A stretch of 64,000 nt of DNA, from positions 3,720,001-3,784,000 of the forward strand of contig NZ_JAANOV010000001.1 in assembly GCF_011758745.1 (NCBI RefSeq), read 5' to 3'. Below, piece after piece: positions 1 through 8,269 of the stretch. Both the position numbers and the translations under genes were made by a program. The number at the start of each line of letters is the position of its first letter. Position 1 is the first letter of the stretch. This DNA comes from Amycolatopsis granulosa. Lineage in GTDB: Bacteria > Actinomycetota > Actinomycetes > Mycobacteriales > Pseudonocardiaceae. The notes below the pieces were generated by a model that was not told where the DNA came from, ran no database searches, and saw only the letters and a program-made list of their open reading frames with translations.

Positions 1-9
1 ACGCTAAAG

Positions 10-26
10 GTTGACGCAGCGTCAAC
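10..26. repeat. 17-bp perfect palindrome
   Basis: GTTGACGC-A-GCGTCAAC is a perfect inverted repeat (8-bp arms, one central base), 37 bases upstream of the LexA-like box. It could be an operator, or the stem of a small hairpin ending the gene to the left of the window. No T-tract immediately follows, although a T5 run lies about 10 bases further on. Function unknown. Confidence 0.4.
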
Positions 27-62
27 TTCAAGGACTTTTTCCCCGCGACGACTCGCGGGAAA

Positions 63-82
63 TCGAACGCGTGTTCTACCCT
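63..82 (+). promoter_or_regulatory. Candidate LexA (SOS) box overlapping a -10 element
   Basis: TCGAACGCGTGTTCTA (63-78) matches the actinobacterial LexA operator GAAC-N4-GTTC, including the outer TC on the left and A on the right. TACCCT (77-82) looks like a -10 hexamer placing the transcript start at or near the GTG at 90, so the mRNA could be leaderless. A repressor bound here would cover the promoter. This is inference from motif and position only. Confidence 0.45.
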
Positions 83-89
83 GTCCGCT

Positions 90-692
90 GTGGATCAGAT
101 GTCGCTCTTCTCGGCGGAGGCGAGCGGCCCGGACATCGCCGACCTGAGCGGCGTTCTGTGCGGGCAGGGCCAGATCACCGGCTTCGCGCGCACGGCCGCT
201 CGCCTCACGGTGGAGGTCGACGAGGCGTGGCGCGCGAGTGTGCTGGCCGCGGAGTTCGGCAGGCGCGGGGTGTCGGCCGAGCTGAGCCGCACCGAGGACG
301 GCACGCCGGTGATCCGCACGGCCTTCCGGCGCGACCTGATCGCGCTCGCGCGGGCCTGGCTGGGCGGCGAGGGGACGGGGAAGGTGCTGCCGGGCCGGTT
401 CCGGCTCACCGGGGCGGCTCTGCGGCTGTGGGCGCTGGCGTCGGGCCGGCCGGGCGTGCAGGGGTACCTGCTGGCCGTCGACGCGCGGGCGCCGGACACC
501 CACGAACCGCTCGCCGAGGCGTTTCGCCAGCTCGGCCTGCCCGCGCAGCTGGTCGGCCCGAAGGGCGGCGGCCCGGCGGTGCGGGTCACCGGGCGACGGC
601 GGCTCGCGACGCTGGCCGAGCTGATCGGCATGCCGCCGCCGGGCGCCGAGCCGGTGTGGCCGCGGCACGCACCCGCCCGGCAGGCGGTGTGA
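90..692 (+). CDS. WhiA N-terminal-domain-like protein (conserved hypothetical)
   Basis: The protein has 200 residues. The first half (about 20-95) and second half (about 105-185) follow the pattern of the LAGLIDADG-like N-terminal region of WhiA: a strand-helix repeat with VEVDEAWRASVLAAEFG early and YLLAVDARAP plus RVTGRRRLATLAELIG late. The WhiA helix-turn-helix C-terminus is absent. GTG at 90 is used; ATG at 99 (MSLFSAEAS) is an equally good alternative and no clear Shine-Dalgarno is visible for either. The stop is directly adjacent to the stop of the convergent protease gene (692/693). A similar small conserved gene sits beside topA in mycobacteria, from memory Rv3647c. Homology to WhiA is my reading of the pattern, not an alignment. 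Confidence 0.7.
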   Translation: MDQMSLFSAEASGPDIADLSGVLCGQGQITGFARTAARLTVEVDEAWRASVLAAEFGRRGVSAELSRTEDGTPVIRTAFRRDLIALARAWLGGEGTGKVLPGRFRLTGAALRLWALASGRPGVQGYLLAVDARAPDTHEPLAEAFRQLGLPAQLVGPKGGGPAVRVTGRRRLATLAELIGMPPPGAEPVWPRHAPARQAV

Positions 693-1532
693 TCAGGCGG
701 GAACGGGCAGCGGCAGCGCGGCAGGCTTGGGCAGCCGGCAACCGTCCCGGACGAGGCTGAGCTGGTTGTTCCGGGTGAAGCAGGCCGGGACGCGGTAGGT
801 CTGCTGGCCGTAGGTCAGGCCCCGCTGGGCGAAGACCTCGCCGTTTTCGTCGACCTCGCACGGGTTGTCGAACGTGCAGGCTTCGCCCTTGTCGTTGCCC
901 GTGTTGTGGATGCCGACGATCTCGCCGCTGCCCTCGTCGACGACCGGGGCACCGGAGGTGCCGTGGATCGTGTTGCAGCCCGGCGCGTAGCGGATCGAGT
1001 CCTTCCACGTCCAGCCGCCTTCGCGCACCGAATACACGATCCGGTCGATCGAGCAGTGCCAGGTGCGGGTGAAGAAGCCGGAGACGATGCTGACCGGGGT
1101 GCCGACGTTCGCCGGTGCGGCGGCGAGCGTGAGCGGGTGGCCGCCGAGTTCCCGGGCGATGTCGCGGTAGGACGCGTCGACGGCGTAGAGCGCGATGTCG
1201 GTGTCGGTCATCGTCGCGTACACGACCTTGGACGCGTGGAGCAGGCCGAGCTGGTGGCCGTCCGCGCCGAGCAGCGCCATCTCGCGGCTGACCGGCTGGT
1301 TGACCACCACTTCGCCCGGATCGGGCATACCGGACTCCAGGCAGTGTCCGGCGCTCAGGACGAGCGCCCGGTCCAGTTCGCTCGACTGGGGCAACCGGAC
1401 GAGTGAACCGGAGCAGTTGCTGAGCTTGACGATGCCGCTGTAGCCGCCGGCTGCGGCGGTGGCGGTGACGGCCCCGGTCAGGCCGGGCACGAGGAGCAGG
1501 ACGGCCAGTACGGCGAGCAGGCGGCGGAACAT
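693..1532 (-). CDS. Secreted trypsin-like serine protease
   Basis: The protein has 279 residues from ATG at 1532, chosen because it begins directly with a signal peptide (basic MFRRLL, then a hydrophobic run to about residue 27). The chymotrypsin-fold triad is visible: His in LSAGHC, Asp in DTDIALY, Ser in GTSGAPV. Several cysteines (NCSGS, HCSID, PGCNT, ACTFDNPC) suggest disulfides in an extracellular enzyme. It is probably exported by Sec and acts in the wall or medium; its substrate cannot be told. It stands alone on its strand, converging on the WhiA-like gene and divergent from topA. Confidence 0.85.
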   Translation of the reverse strand: MFRRLLAVLAVLLLVPGLTGAVTATAAAGGYSGIVKLSNCSGSLVRLPQSSELDRALVLSAGHCLESGMPDPGEVVVNQPVSREMALLGADGHQLGLLHASKVVYATMTDTDIALYAVDASYRDIARELGGHPLTLAAAPANVGTPVSIVSGFFTRTWHCSIDRIVYSVREGGWTWKDSIRYAPGCNTIHGTSGAPVVDEGSGEIVGIHNTGNDKGEACTFDNPCEVDENGEVFAQRGLTYGQQTYRVPACFTRNNQLSLVRDGCRLPKPAALPLPVPA

Positions 1533-1767
1533 AGCGCGGAGCGTAGCGGAACGGCTACGGAAAGGCCCCGGTCGGCGTGTGTCCGGTATCACGTGCTAGG
1601 TGTGGAAAGGGGACGATGCCGCACGCTGTTGCCCATCCCGGACGGGACGCGCGACGGCGTGTTACGTCACCTCGGGGGACATCACCGGCAGGCAACGTGC
1701 ACACTTGCTGGTTGAACCGGCGCCGCTGCGTGGACAGCGGTGGGATCGAAGCAGGAGAGCGGACAGC

Positions 1768-4542
1768 GTGGCTGGATCGACGAAGACGAAGAAGAACGAC
1801 GCCGGGGCGAACGGCGCCGGTCGTCGACGGCTCGTGATCGTCGAGTCGCCCGCCAAGGCCCGCAAGATCGCCTCGTACCTCGGCCCGGGGTACGTGGTGG
1901 AGTCCTCGGTCGGGCACATCCGCGACCTGCCGTCCAGGGCCGAGGACGTCCCGGCCAAGTACAAGGGCGAGTCCTGGGCGAAACTCGGCGTGAACGTCGA
2001 CCACGACTTCGAGCCGCTCTACGTCGTCTCGCCGGACAAGAAGGCCAAGGTCACCGAGCTCAAGGGCCTGCTCAAGGACGTCGACGAGCTCTTCCTCGCC
2101 ACCGACCCCGACCGTGAGGGCGAGGCCATCGCCTGGCACCTGCTGGAGACCCTCAAGCCGAAGGTCCCGGTGCGCCGGATGGTCTTCCACGAGGTGACCG
2201 AGCAGGCCGTGCGCGCCGCCGCCGAGGACACCCGTGAGCTGGACGGGGACCTCGTCGACGCGCAGGAGACCCGCCGCATCCTCGACCGGCTCTACGGTTA
2301 CGAGGTCTCGCCGGTGCTGTGGAAGAAGGTCATGCCGAGGCTGTCGGCGGGCCGGGTGCAGTCGGTGGCGACCCGTCTGGTGGTCGAGCGCGAGCGCGAG
2401 CGCATCAAGTTCACCTCGGCCTCCTACTGGGACATCTCGGCCACGATGTCGAGCGCGGACGCTGGTGCCGAGGAGCCGCGCCAGTTCCCGGCGCGGCTGG
2501 TGTCGGTCGACGGCGCTCGCCTGGCGACCGGCAAGGACTTCGACGCCTCGGGGCAGCTGAAGGCGAACGCCCAGGACGTCCGGGTGCTCGACGAGGCCGG
2601 CGCCCGGGCGCTGGCCCAGGGCCTGCACCAGCGGGACTTCAAGGTCACCAGTGTCGAGGAGAAGCCGTACACGCGGCGCCCGTACGCACCGTTCATGACC
2701 TCGACGCTGCAGCAGGAGGCCGGCCGCAAGCTGCGCTTCAACGCCGAGACCACGATGCAGATCGCGCAGCGGCTGTACCAGAACGGCTACATCACCTACA
2801 TGCGTACCGACTCCACCACGCTGTCGGAGTCGGCGCTCGCGGCGGCGCGCAGCCAGGCGACCGAGCTGTACGGCAAGGACCACGTCTCGCCGACCCCGCG
2901 GCAGTACACGCGCAAGGTCAAGAACGCGCAGGAGGCCCACGAGGCGATCCGCCCGGCCGGTGAGGTGTTCCGGACGCCGGGCCAGGTCGCGGGCGAGCTG
3001 CAGGCCGACGAGTTCCGGCTGTACGAGCTGATCTGGCAGCGCACGATCGCCTCGCAGATGGCCGACGCCAAGGGCACCACGATCTCGGTGCGGATCACCG
3101 GCACGTCGAGCACCGGGGAGGAGTGCACCTTCGCCTCGTCCGGGCGGACGATCACCTTCGCCGGTTTCCTCAAGGCCTACGTCGAGGCGGTGGACGCCGA
3201 CTCCGGTGCCGAGGCCGACGACAAGCAGAGCCGCCTGCCGCGGCTGGTCGAGGACCAGCCGCTGACGGCGGGCGAGCTGTCCCCGGACGGCCACGCGACC
3301 ACGCCGCCGGCGCGTTACAACGAGCCCAGCCTGGTCAGCAAGCTGGAGGAGCTGGGCATCGGCCGCCCGTCGACGTACGCGTCGATCATCAAGACCATCC
3401 AGGACCGCGGCTACGTGTGGAAGAAGGGGTCCGCGCTGGTCCCGTCGTGGGTGGCCTTCGCCGTGGTCGGGCTGCTGGAGCGGCACTTCGAGCGGCTGGT
3501 GGACTACGACTTCACGGCGGCGATGGAGGACGAGCTCGACCGCATCGCGGCCGGGAACGAGCAGCGCACCCGCTGGCTGTCGCGGTTCTACTTCGGCGGC
3601 GAGCAGGGCGTGGACGGCTCGGTCGGGCGCCTTGGCGGGTTGAAGAAGCTCGTCAGCGGCGGGGTGGAGGACATCGACCCGCGCGAGATCAACTCCATCC
3701 CGATGTTCGAGGACCACGACGGCCGCACGGTGTACGTGCGGGTTGGCCGGTACGGCCCGTACATCGAGCGCGAGGTGGACGGGAAGCCGCAGCGCGCGAA
3801 CCTGCCCGAGGACCTGCCGCCGGACGAGCTGACCGCGGAGATCGCGGAGAAGCTGTTCGCGACGCCGCAGGAGGGCCGGTCGCTGGGCGTGGACCCGGTC
3901 ACCGGGCACGAGATCGTCGCCAAGGCGGGCCGCTTCGGGCCGTACGTGACCGAGGTGCTGCCCGAGCCCGAGGAGGCCGAGGACGGCAAGAAGACCAGTA
4001 AGGCGAAGAAGCCGAAGCCGCGCACGGGCTCGCTGTTCCCGTCGATGAACATCCAGACGGTGACCCTGGACGACGCGCTCAAGCTGTTGTCGCTGCCGCG
4101 TGTGGTGGGCAAGGACCCGGAGTCGGGTGAGGAGATCACCGCCCAGAACGGCCGCTACGGGCCGTACCTGAAGAAGGGGACCGACTCGCGGTCGTTGTCG
4201 AGCGAGGACCAGATCTTCTCGATCACGCTCGACGAGGCGCTGAAGATCTACGCCGAGCCGAAGCAGCGTGGTCGCCGCGGCCCGGCCAAGCCGCCGCTGA
4301 AGGAGCTGGGCGAGGACCCGGTGTCGAAGAAGCCGATGGTGGTCAAGGACGGCCGGTTCGGGCCGTACGTGACCGACGGGGAGTACAACGCGACCCTGCG
4401 CAAGGGGGACAGCATCGAGGGGCTGACCCCGGAGCGCGCGTCCGAGCTGCTCGCCGAGAAGCGGGCGAAGGGCCCGGCGCCGAAGAAGAAGGCGCCGGCG
4501 CGGAAGGCCCCGGCGAAGAAGGCGACCGCCGCGAAGAAATAG
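1768..4542 (+). CDS. topA: DNA topoisomerase I (type IA)
   Basis: Relaxes negative supercoils by single-strand passage. The protein has 924 residues from GTG 1768, chosen because an AGGAGA ribosome site lies at 1753-1758 and the mature start matches the mycobacterial enzyme; in-frame codons upstream lack a ribosome site. The Toprim domain starts at RLVIVESPAKARKI with the acidic DPDREGEAI motif. The active tyrosine is Y344 in YITYMRTDS. Instead of zinc fingers the C-terminus carries four glycine-rich repeats of the R-[YF]-G-P-Y type (at about 665, 715, 795 and 865) and ends in a Lys/Ala/Pro tail. Both are typical of actinobacterial TopA, and the basic tail is known to aid processive relaxation. 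Confidence 0.97.
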   Translation: MAGSTKTKKNDAGANGAGRRRLVIVESPAKARKIASYLGPGYVVESSVGHIRDLPSRAEDVPAKYKGESWAKLGVNVDHDFEPLYVVSPDKKAKVTELKGLLKDVDELFLATDPDREGEAIAWHLLETLKPKVPVRRMVFHEVTEQAVRAAAEDTRELDGDLVDAQETRRILDRLYGYEVSPVLWKKVMPRLSAGRVQSVATRLVVERERERIKFTSASYWDISATMSSADAGAEEPRQFPARLVSVDGARLATGKDFDASGQLKANAQDVRVLDEAGARALAQGLHQRDFKVTSVEEKPYTRRPYAPFMTSTLQQEAGRKLRFNAETTMQIAQRLYQNGYITYMRTDSTTLSESALAAARSQATELYGKDHVSPTPRQYTRKVKNAQEAHEAIRPAGEVFRTPGQVAGELQADEFRLYELIWQRTIASQMADAKGTTISVRITGTSSTGEECTFASSGRTITFAGFLKAYVEAVDADSGAEADDKQSRLPRLVEDQPLTAGELSPDGHATTPPARYNEPSLVSKLEELGIGRPSTYASIIKTIQDRGYVWKKGSALVPSWVAFAVVGLLERHFERLVDYDFTAAMEDELDRIAAGNEQRTRWLSRFYFGGEQGVDGSVGRLGGLKKLVSGGVEDIDPREINSIPMFEDHDGRTVYVRVGRYGPYIEREVDGKPQRANLPEDLPPDELTAEIAEKLFATPQEGRSLGVDPVTGHEIVAKAGRFGPYVTEVLPEPEEAEDGKKTSKAKKPKPRTGSLFPSMNIQTVTLDDALKLLSLPRVVGKDPESGEEITAQNGRYGPYLKKGTDSRSLSSEDQIFSITLDEALKIYAEPKQRGRRGPAKPPLKELGEDPVSKKPMVVKDGRFGPYVTDGEYNATLRKGDSIEGLTPERASELLAEKRAKGPAPKKKAPARKAPAKKATAAKK

Positions 4543-4581
4543 AGCTCGAACAGCAGTTCGACCGAAATTGTCGGTGCCCGG

Positions 4582-5391
4582 GTGCACACTGCCCGCGTGA
4601 CGACGATCGACGAACTGCTGACCGAGGCCGCCCGGCCGGTGCTCGACGCGGTGCCGGAGCGGGCCAGCACCTGGGACCTGTACGCCCCGTTCGCGACGGA
4701 CGAGGACGTGGAACGGATCCGGTACCCGCTGAGCCGCTCCAGCGATCCGGCCGACCTGGTGGCCGAAGCCGAGGAGCACAACGCGTGGATGGCGCAGCTG
4801 CGGGACTCGCCGTTCGTCGAGGGCGGCGACCTGACCGACGACGCCATGCGGGCGTTCGCGCTGATGCTGCGCGGCCCGATCCGGATGGTGCTGACCGGCG
4901 TGCACAGCGGGCTGGCCGGGCCGCTGGACGTGCGGGTGTACGCCGACACGGCGGCCGGTGTGCTGTGGAGCTGGCGGCCGGACGCCACCCAGGTCGGCGG
5001 ATGGGGCTTCCGCGAGCTGCGGTCGCTGTTCGACCGGGTGGTCGGGTTCGTACCGGAGCGGCGCCGGGGCCGGTTCGGTTCGCTGATGCTGCACGCCGGC
5101 CCGTCCGGTGAGCTGACCGGGCGGGACGCCGAGCAGGCGGTGCTGGTGCGGGAGTTCCTGCGCCGGCCGCGCACCGGCACCACGGTGGTCGACCTGATGG
5201 CGTTCGACCGCCGCTGCGCCCAGTTCCCCCGCCTCGGGTACGTGGTGGTGGACAACGACCTGGGCCGCCACGTGCTGGCGACGGTCACCGAGCCGGGCGA
5301 GGGCGGGCAGCTGTTCCTGGTGCCCTCCGACCGTGACCGGCTGGCGCAGTGGATGACCGAGGCGGTCGAGGCGGCGATGACCTGTGCCTGA
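4582..5391 (+). CDS. Divergent EspG-like protein (conserved hypothetical)
   Basis: The protein has 269 residues, starting at GTG 4582 (GTG 4597 is also possible), 40 bases after topA, with no signal peptide or membrane segment. Length and block order resemble EspG, the ESX chaperone that binds PE/PPE substrates: LRGPIRMVLTGVH followed by a two-strand block, RELRSLFDRVVGFVPERRRG before a strand, and a C-terminal LGYVVVDNDLGRHVLAT... SDRDRLAQWM block that parallels the WFDT-GRY... DAATLRHRL block of the two clear EspG proteins at 26-28 kb. The hallmark N-terminal LPYPL-VRSHGATMDERA motif is missing, so the call is tentative. Confidence 0.55.
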   Translation: MHTARVTTIDELLTEAARPVLDAVPERASTWDLYAPFATDEDVERIRYPLSRSSDPADLVAEAEEHNAWMAQLRDSPFVEGGDLTDDAMRAFALMLRGPIRMVLTGVHSGLAGPLDVRVYADTAAGVLWSWRPDATQVGGWGFRELRSLFDRVVGFVPERRRGRFGSLMLHAGPSGELTGRDAEQAVLVREFLRRPRTGTTVVDLMAFDRRCAQFPRLGYVVVDNDLGRHVLATVTEPGEGGQLFLVPSDRDRLAQWMTEAVEAAMTCA

Positions 5392-5501
5392 TCATCCGAT
5401 CGCGGACAGTGATCACCAGGTGGCCCGGATGGGCGCGTGCTCGCCGGGAATTGCCCACTACCCTGGGACGAGGTGTTTCCAGACGCACGGGAGTGGTCAG
5501 C

Positions 5502-6023
5502 ATGAGTCCGGCGAAGGACGACGCTCGTTTCGACGGCGACGGCACGCAGTCCGGACTGCAGCCGCTGACGTTCGGCGACGCGGTGTCGGGATCGGTGGAC
5601 GACGGCGAGCGGTACGAGCCGCTCAAGGTGGCCAAGCCGGTCGAGCCGGACCCGGAGAAGGTGCGTCAGATGATCGAGGCCATGGCCGACAAGCCGGCCG
5701 CACCGGCCGCCCCGGCCGCACCGCCCGAGGTGCCGGTGGACGACACGCCGCCCGCGGCCCCGGCTCCGGCGGTGCCGCCCGCGCCGCCGCTGGGCATCCT
5801 GCCCCGGCAGCGCACCTGGCGCGGCAGGCCGAAGCTGGGCTCGTGGTCACGGCCGTCGTTCCGGCTGCCGCGGCCGGGTCAGGGCGGCACGGTCCGCCGC
5901 GCGAAGCCGTCCAGCGGGTCGGCCGCGTTCCTGGTCGCGGTGCTGTTGATGGTCGTGTTCGGCGTGCTCGCGATCCAGTTCCTGACCAGTCTGATCGACA
6001 CTATCGGCGGAATCTTCCGCTGA
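5502..6023 (+). CDS. Pro/Ala-rich protein with one C-terminal membrane segment
   Basis: The protein has 173 residues from ATG 5502, preceded by GGGAG at about 5489. The N-terminal 65 residues are acidic; residues about 65-105 are Pro/Ala-rich and look disordered. A basic segment (about 105-140) precedes a single transmembrane helix, AAFLVAVLLMVVFGVLAIQF, near the C-terminus, giving a predicted tail-anchored topology. No family is recognised. It follows the EspG-like gene by 110 bases and precedes the MFS-kinase fusion. Confidence 0.75.
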   Translation: MSPAKDDARFDGDGTQSGLQPLTFGDAVSGSVDDGERYEPLKVAKPVEPDPEKVRQMIEAMADKPAAPAAPAAPPEVPVDDTPPAAPAPAVPPAPPLGILPRQRTWRGRPKLGSWSRPSFRLPRPGQGGTVRRAKPSSGSAAFLVAVLLMVVFGVLAIQFLTSLIDTIGGIFR

Positions 6024-6169
6024 CGCCCATCCGGGCGATCCCGGCGAATCGGGCGGGTGCGGCCCACCAGGACGGGCACTCTCAGCTCGGCACAGCTACC
6101 CTGGCTCCACGGTTGGGGGACACCGGCTTGTTGCGCCAGGGGTTCCTCAGCGCCACGGGAGTGAGTGGG

Positions 6170-8269
6170 GTGGGTTCGATCAGCGAGGTCATGCAGGGGC
6201 AACCCGGCGCGGGGAAAGACGCGCCGGCCGGGCGTGACACCTCGACGATCCACCGGGCCCGGCGGGTGCTGGCGATCCGCCCGTTCCGGCGGCTCTGGGG
6301 GATCACCTACCTTTGCAGTGTCGCCGACTGGCTGACCCTCCTCGGTCTGTCGACCTACGCGGCTCAGATGACGGGCAGCTACACCGCGAAGAACTTCGCG
6401 TTCACCGGTGTGGTGCTGTCCGCGCTGCTGCCCGGCCTGATCTTCGCCCCGATGGGCGGGCTGCTCGCCGACCGCTTCGACCGTCGCAAGGTCATGTTCG
6501 TCGCGGACCTGTTGCGCTGCGGCTTCCTGCTGTCGGTGACGTTCGTCGGCACCTGGTGGTGGCTGTACATCGCCAACTTCCTGACCAGCGCGAGCGCGAT
6601 GATGTGGATCCCGTCGAAGGAAGCGGCGGTCCCGAACCTGCTCAAGCGGCCCGACCAGGTGGAGACGGCCAACCAGCTCGGCATGGTGATGACCTACGGG
6701 CTCGCCACGGTCACCGCGGGCGGCGTCTACGCGGTGATAACCCGCATCGTGGCGGCGGTCGGGCTGCCCGATGGGTTCCTGGGGGAGCTGGGCGTCGCCA
6801 AGGTCATCATCGTGCTGATCGCGCTGCTGTACCTGGCGAGTGGCGTCCTTTTGCTGACCCGCGTCCCGGAGCTGTCGATCCGCAAGCCGCGAATGGCGGG
6901 GCTCGCGCACGAGCAGGCGGAGAAGGCCGCGAAGCCGGTCACCGAGGACGCGCCGGGGCTGGGCGCCCTGGTCAAGGACGCCGGCAAGTACATCAAGAGC
7001 ACCCCGTTGGTCCGCGGCCTGCTGATCGGCGCCGCGGGTGCGTTCGCCGCGGGTGGCGCGGTGGTCGGGTCCGCCCAGACGTACGCGTCGAGCCTGAACG
7101 CCGGTGAATCCACGTGGGGCCTGCTGGTCGTGGCCGTGTTCATCGGCCTCGCCACCGGGATGGGCGGGGCGCCGAAGCTGGCGCGGCGGCTGCCGCACGA
7201 CCGGTTGTTCGGCATCTCGATCGTGCTGGCCGGGCTGGCGCTGATCCTGGTGGCGCTGTCCCCACACGTGACCGTGTCGCTCGTCGCGGTGGCGATCGTC
7301 GGCGCGTGCGCCGGCGCCGCGTTCCTGACCGGTGTCACGATCATCGGTTCGCAGGTCGAGGACGCGATCCGGGGCCGGATCAACGCGATCTACCAGTCGA
7401 TGCTGAAGGTCATCGTGTTCGGGTCGGTGTCGCTGGTGCCGCTGCTGATCGCTCTGACGGACTCGCACCGGGTCAGGGTCTGGGGCAACGAGATCACCAT
7501 CGACGGCACCCGCCCGGTGATGCTCGGCGGCGGCGCGCTCGCCGCGATCGTCGGCATCATCGCCTACCGGCAGATGGACTCGCGGCGGTCCGAGCCGATC
7601 ATGGCCGACCTGCGCAACGCCATCCGCCGCCGTCCGCGCCGGGTCAACGGCCTGCTCATCGCGCTGGAAGGCACCACGGTCGCGGACACCGCGGCGCAGG
7701 CGACCAAGCTCACCGAGTGGCTGTGCTCGGTCAGCCCGCGCCCGGTGGTGCTGGCCGCCGACCCGGCGCTGGACGACGAACGGCTGACCACGATCATCGG
7801 CAGCGCCTCGCTGTCCGGGGCGCGTGCTCAGGCGCTCGCGGCGGCGGCGGTCCGGGCCGACATCGTGGAACGCAACGTACAGCCGGCCCTGGACGGCGGC
7901 GCGATCGTGGTGATGGAGCGCTTCGTCGACTCGCCGCTGGCGCACCTGTCCGCGGTCGCCGGGCTGGACGCGAAAGAGCTGGAGGGCCTGGCCGACTGGG
8001 CGACCGGCCGCCTGCGGCCGGACGTGACCGTACTGCTCGACGCCGATCCCGGCGCCGCCCACGCGCCCGGCCCGATCTCGGTCGAGACCCAGTGGCGCGT
8101 GCAGACGCTGCTCAGTGAGATGGCCGCGGCCGACCCGGACCACTACGTCGTGGTGGACGCCGATGCGCCGGAGGACGCGGTCGCCGACCGCGTGCGCACG
8201 GCCGTCACCTCGGTGCTCGTGCAGCGCAAGCTCGGGCTCGCGCCGCTCGCCGAGTCGGAGGCCGAGTGA
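6170..8269 (+). CDS. MFS transporter fused to degenerate thymidylate-kinase-like domain
   Basis: The protein has about 699 residues. Residues 1-470 form a 12-helix MFS permease (cytoplasmic-loop motif GGLLADRFDRRK). Residues about 485-690 are a TMP-kinase-like domain beginning LLIALEGT. Such fusions are annotated in actinobacteria as bifunctional MFS transporter/dTMP kinase. Here the Walker A consensus G-x-D-G-x-G-K-[ST] is replaced by GTTVADTAA, with neither the glycines nor the Lys-Ser/Thr, while the later ERFVDSPLA and VLLDADPG motifs remain. GTG 6170 was preferred because GGGAG (6157-6161) is well placed; GTG 6161, TTG 6131 and ATG 6191 are alternatives. The stop overlaps the holB start by four bases. 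Kinase activity is doubtful. Confidence 0.88.
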   Translation: MGSISEVMQGQPGAGKDAPAGRDTSTIHRARRVLAIRPFRRLWGITYLCSVADWLTLLGLSTYAAQMTGSYTAKNFAFTGVVLSALLPGLIFAPMGGLLADRFDRRKVMFVADLLRCGFLLSVTFVGTWWWLYIANFLTSASAMMWIPSKEAAVPNLLKRPDQVETANQLGMVMTYGLATVTAGGVYAVITRIVAAVGLPDGFLGELGVAKVIIVLIALLYLASGVLLLTRVPELSIRKPRMAGLAHEQAEKAAKPVTEDAPGLGALVKDAGKYIKSTPLVRGLLIGAAGAFAAGGAVVGSAQTYASSLNAGESTWGLLVVAVFIGLATGMGGAPKLARRLPHDRLFGISIVLAGLALILVALSPHVTVSLVAVAIVGACAGAAFLTGVTIIGSQVEDAIRGRINAIYQSMLKVIVFGSVSLVPLLIALTDSHRVRVWGNEITIDGTRPVMLGGGALAAIVGIIAYRQMDSRRSEPIMADLRNAIRRRPRRVNGLLIALEGTTVADTAAQATKLTEWLCSVSPRPVVLAADPALDDERLTTIIGSASLSGARAQALAAAAVRADIVERNVQPALDGGAIVVMERFVDSPLAHLSAVAGLDAKELEGLADWATGRLRPDVTVLLDADPGAAHAPGPISVETQWRVQTLLSEMAAADPDHYVVVDADAPEDAVADRVRTAVTSVLVQRKLGLAPLAESEAE

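Noticed and set aside
1555-5271. 1238-codon open frame on the minus strand opposite topA
   Set aside because: High-GC antisense shadow: composition is Arg/Leu/Val/His-rich with no domain, while the plus strand encodes an unmistakable TopA.
5879-8143. 754-codon minus-strand frame opposite the MFS-kinase fusion
   Set aside because: Antisense shadow; the plus strand has clear transmembrane helices and kinase-like motifs.
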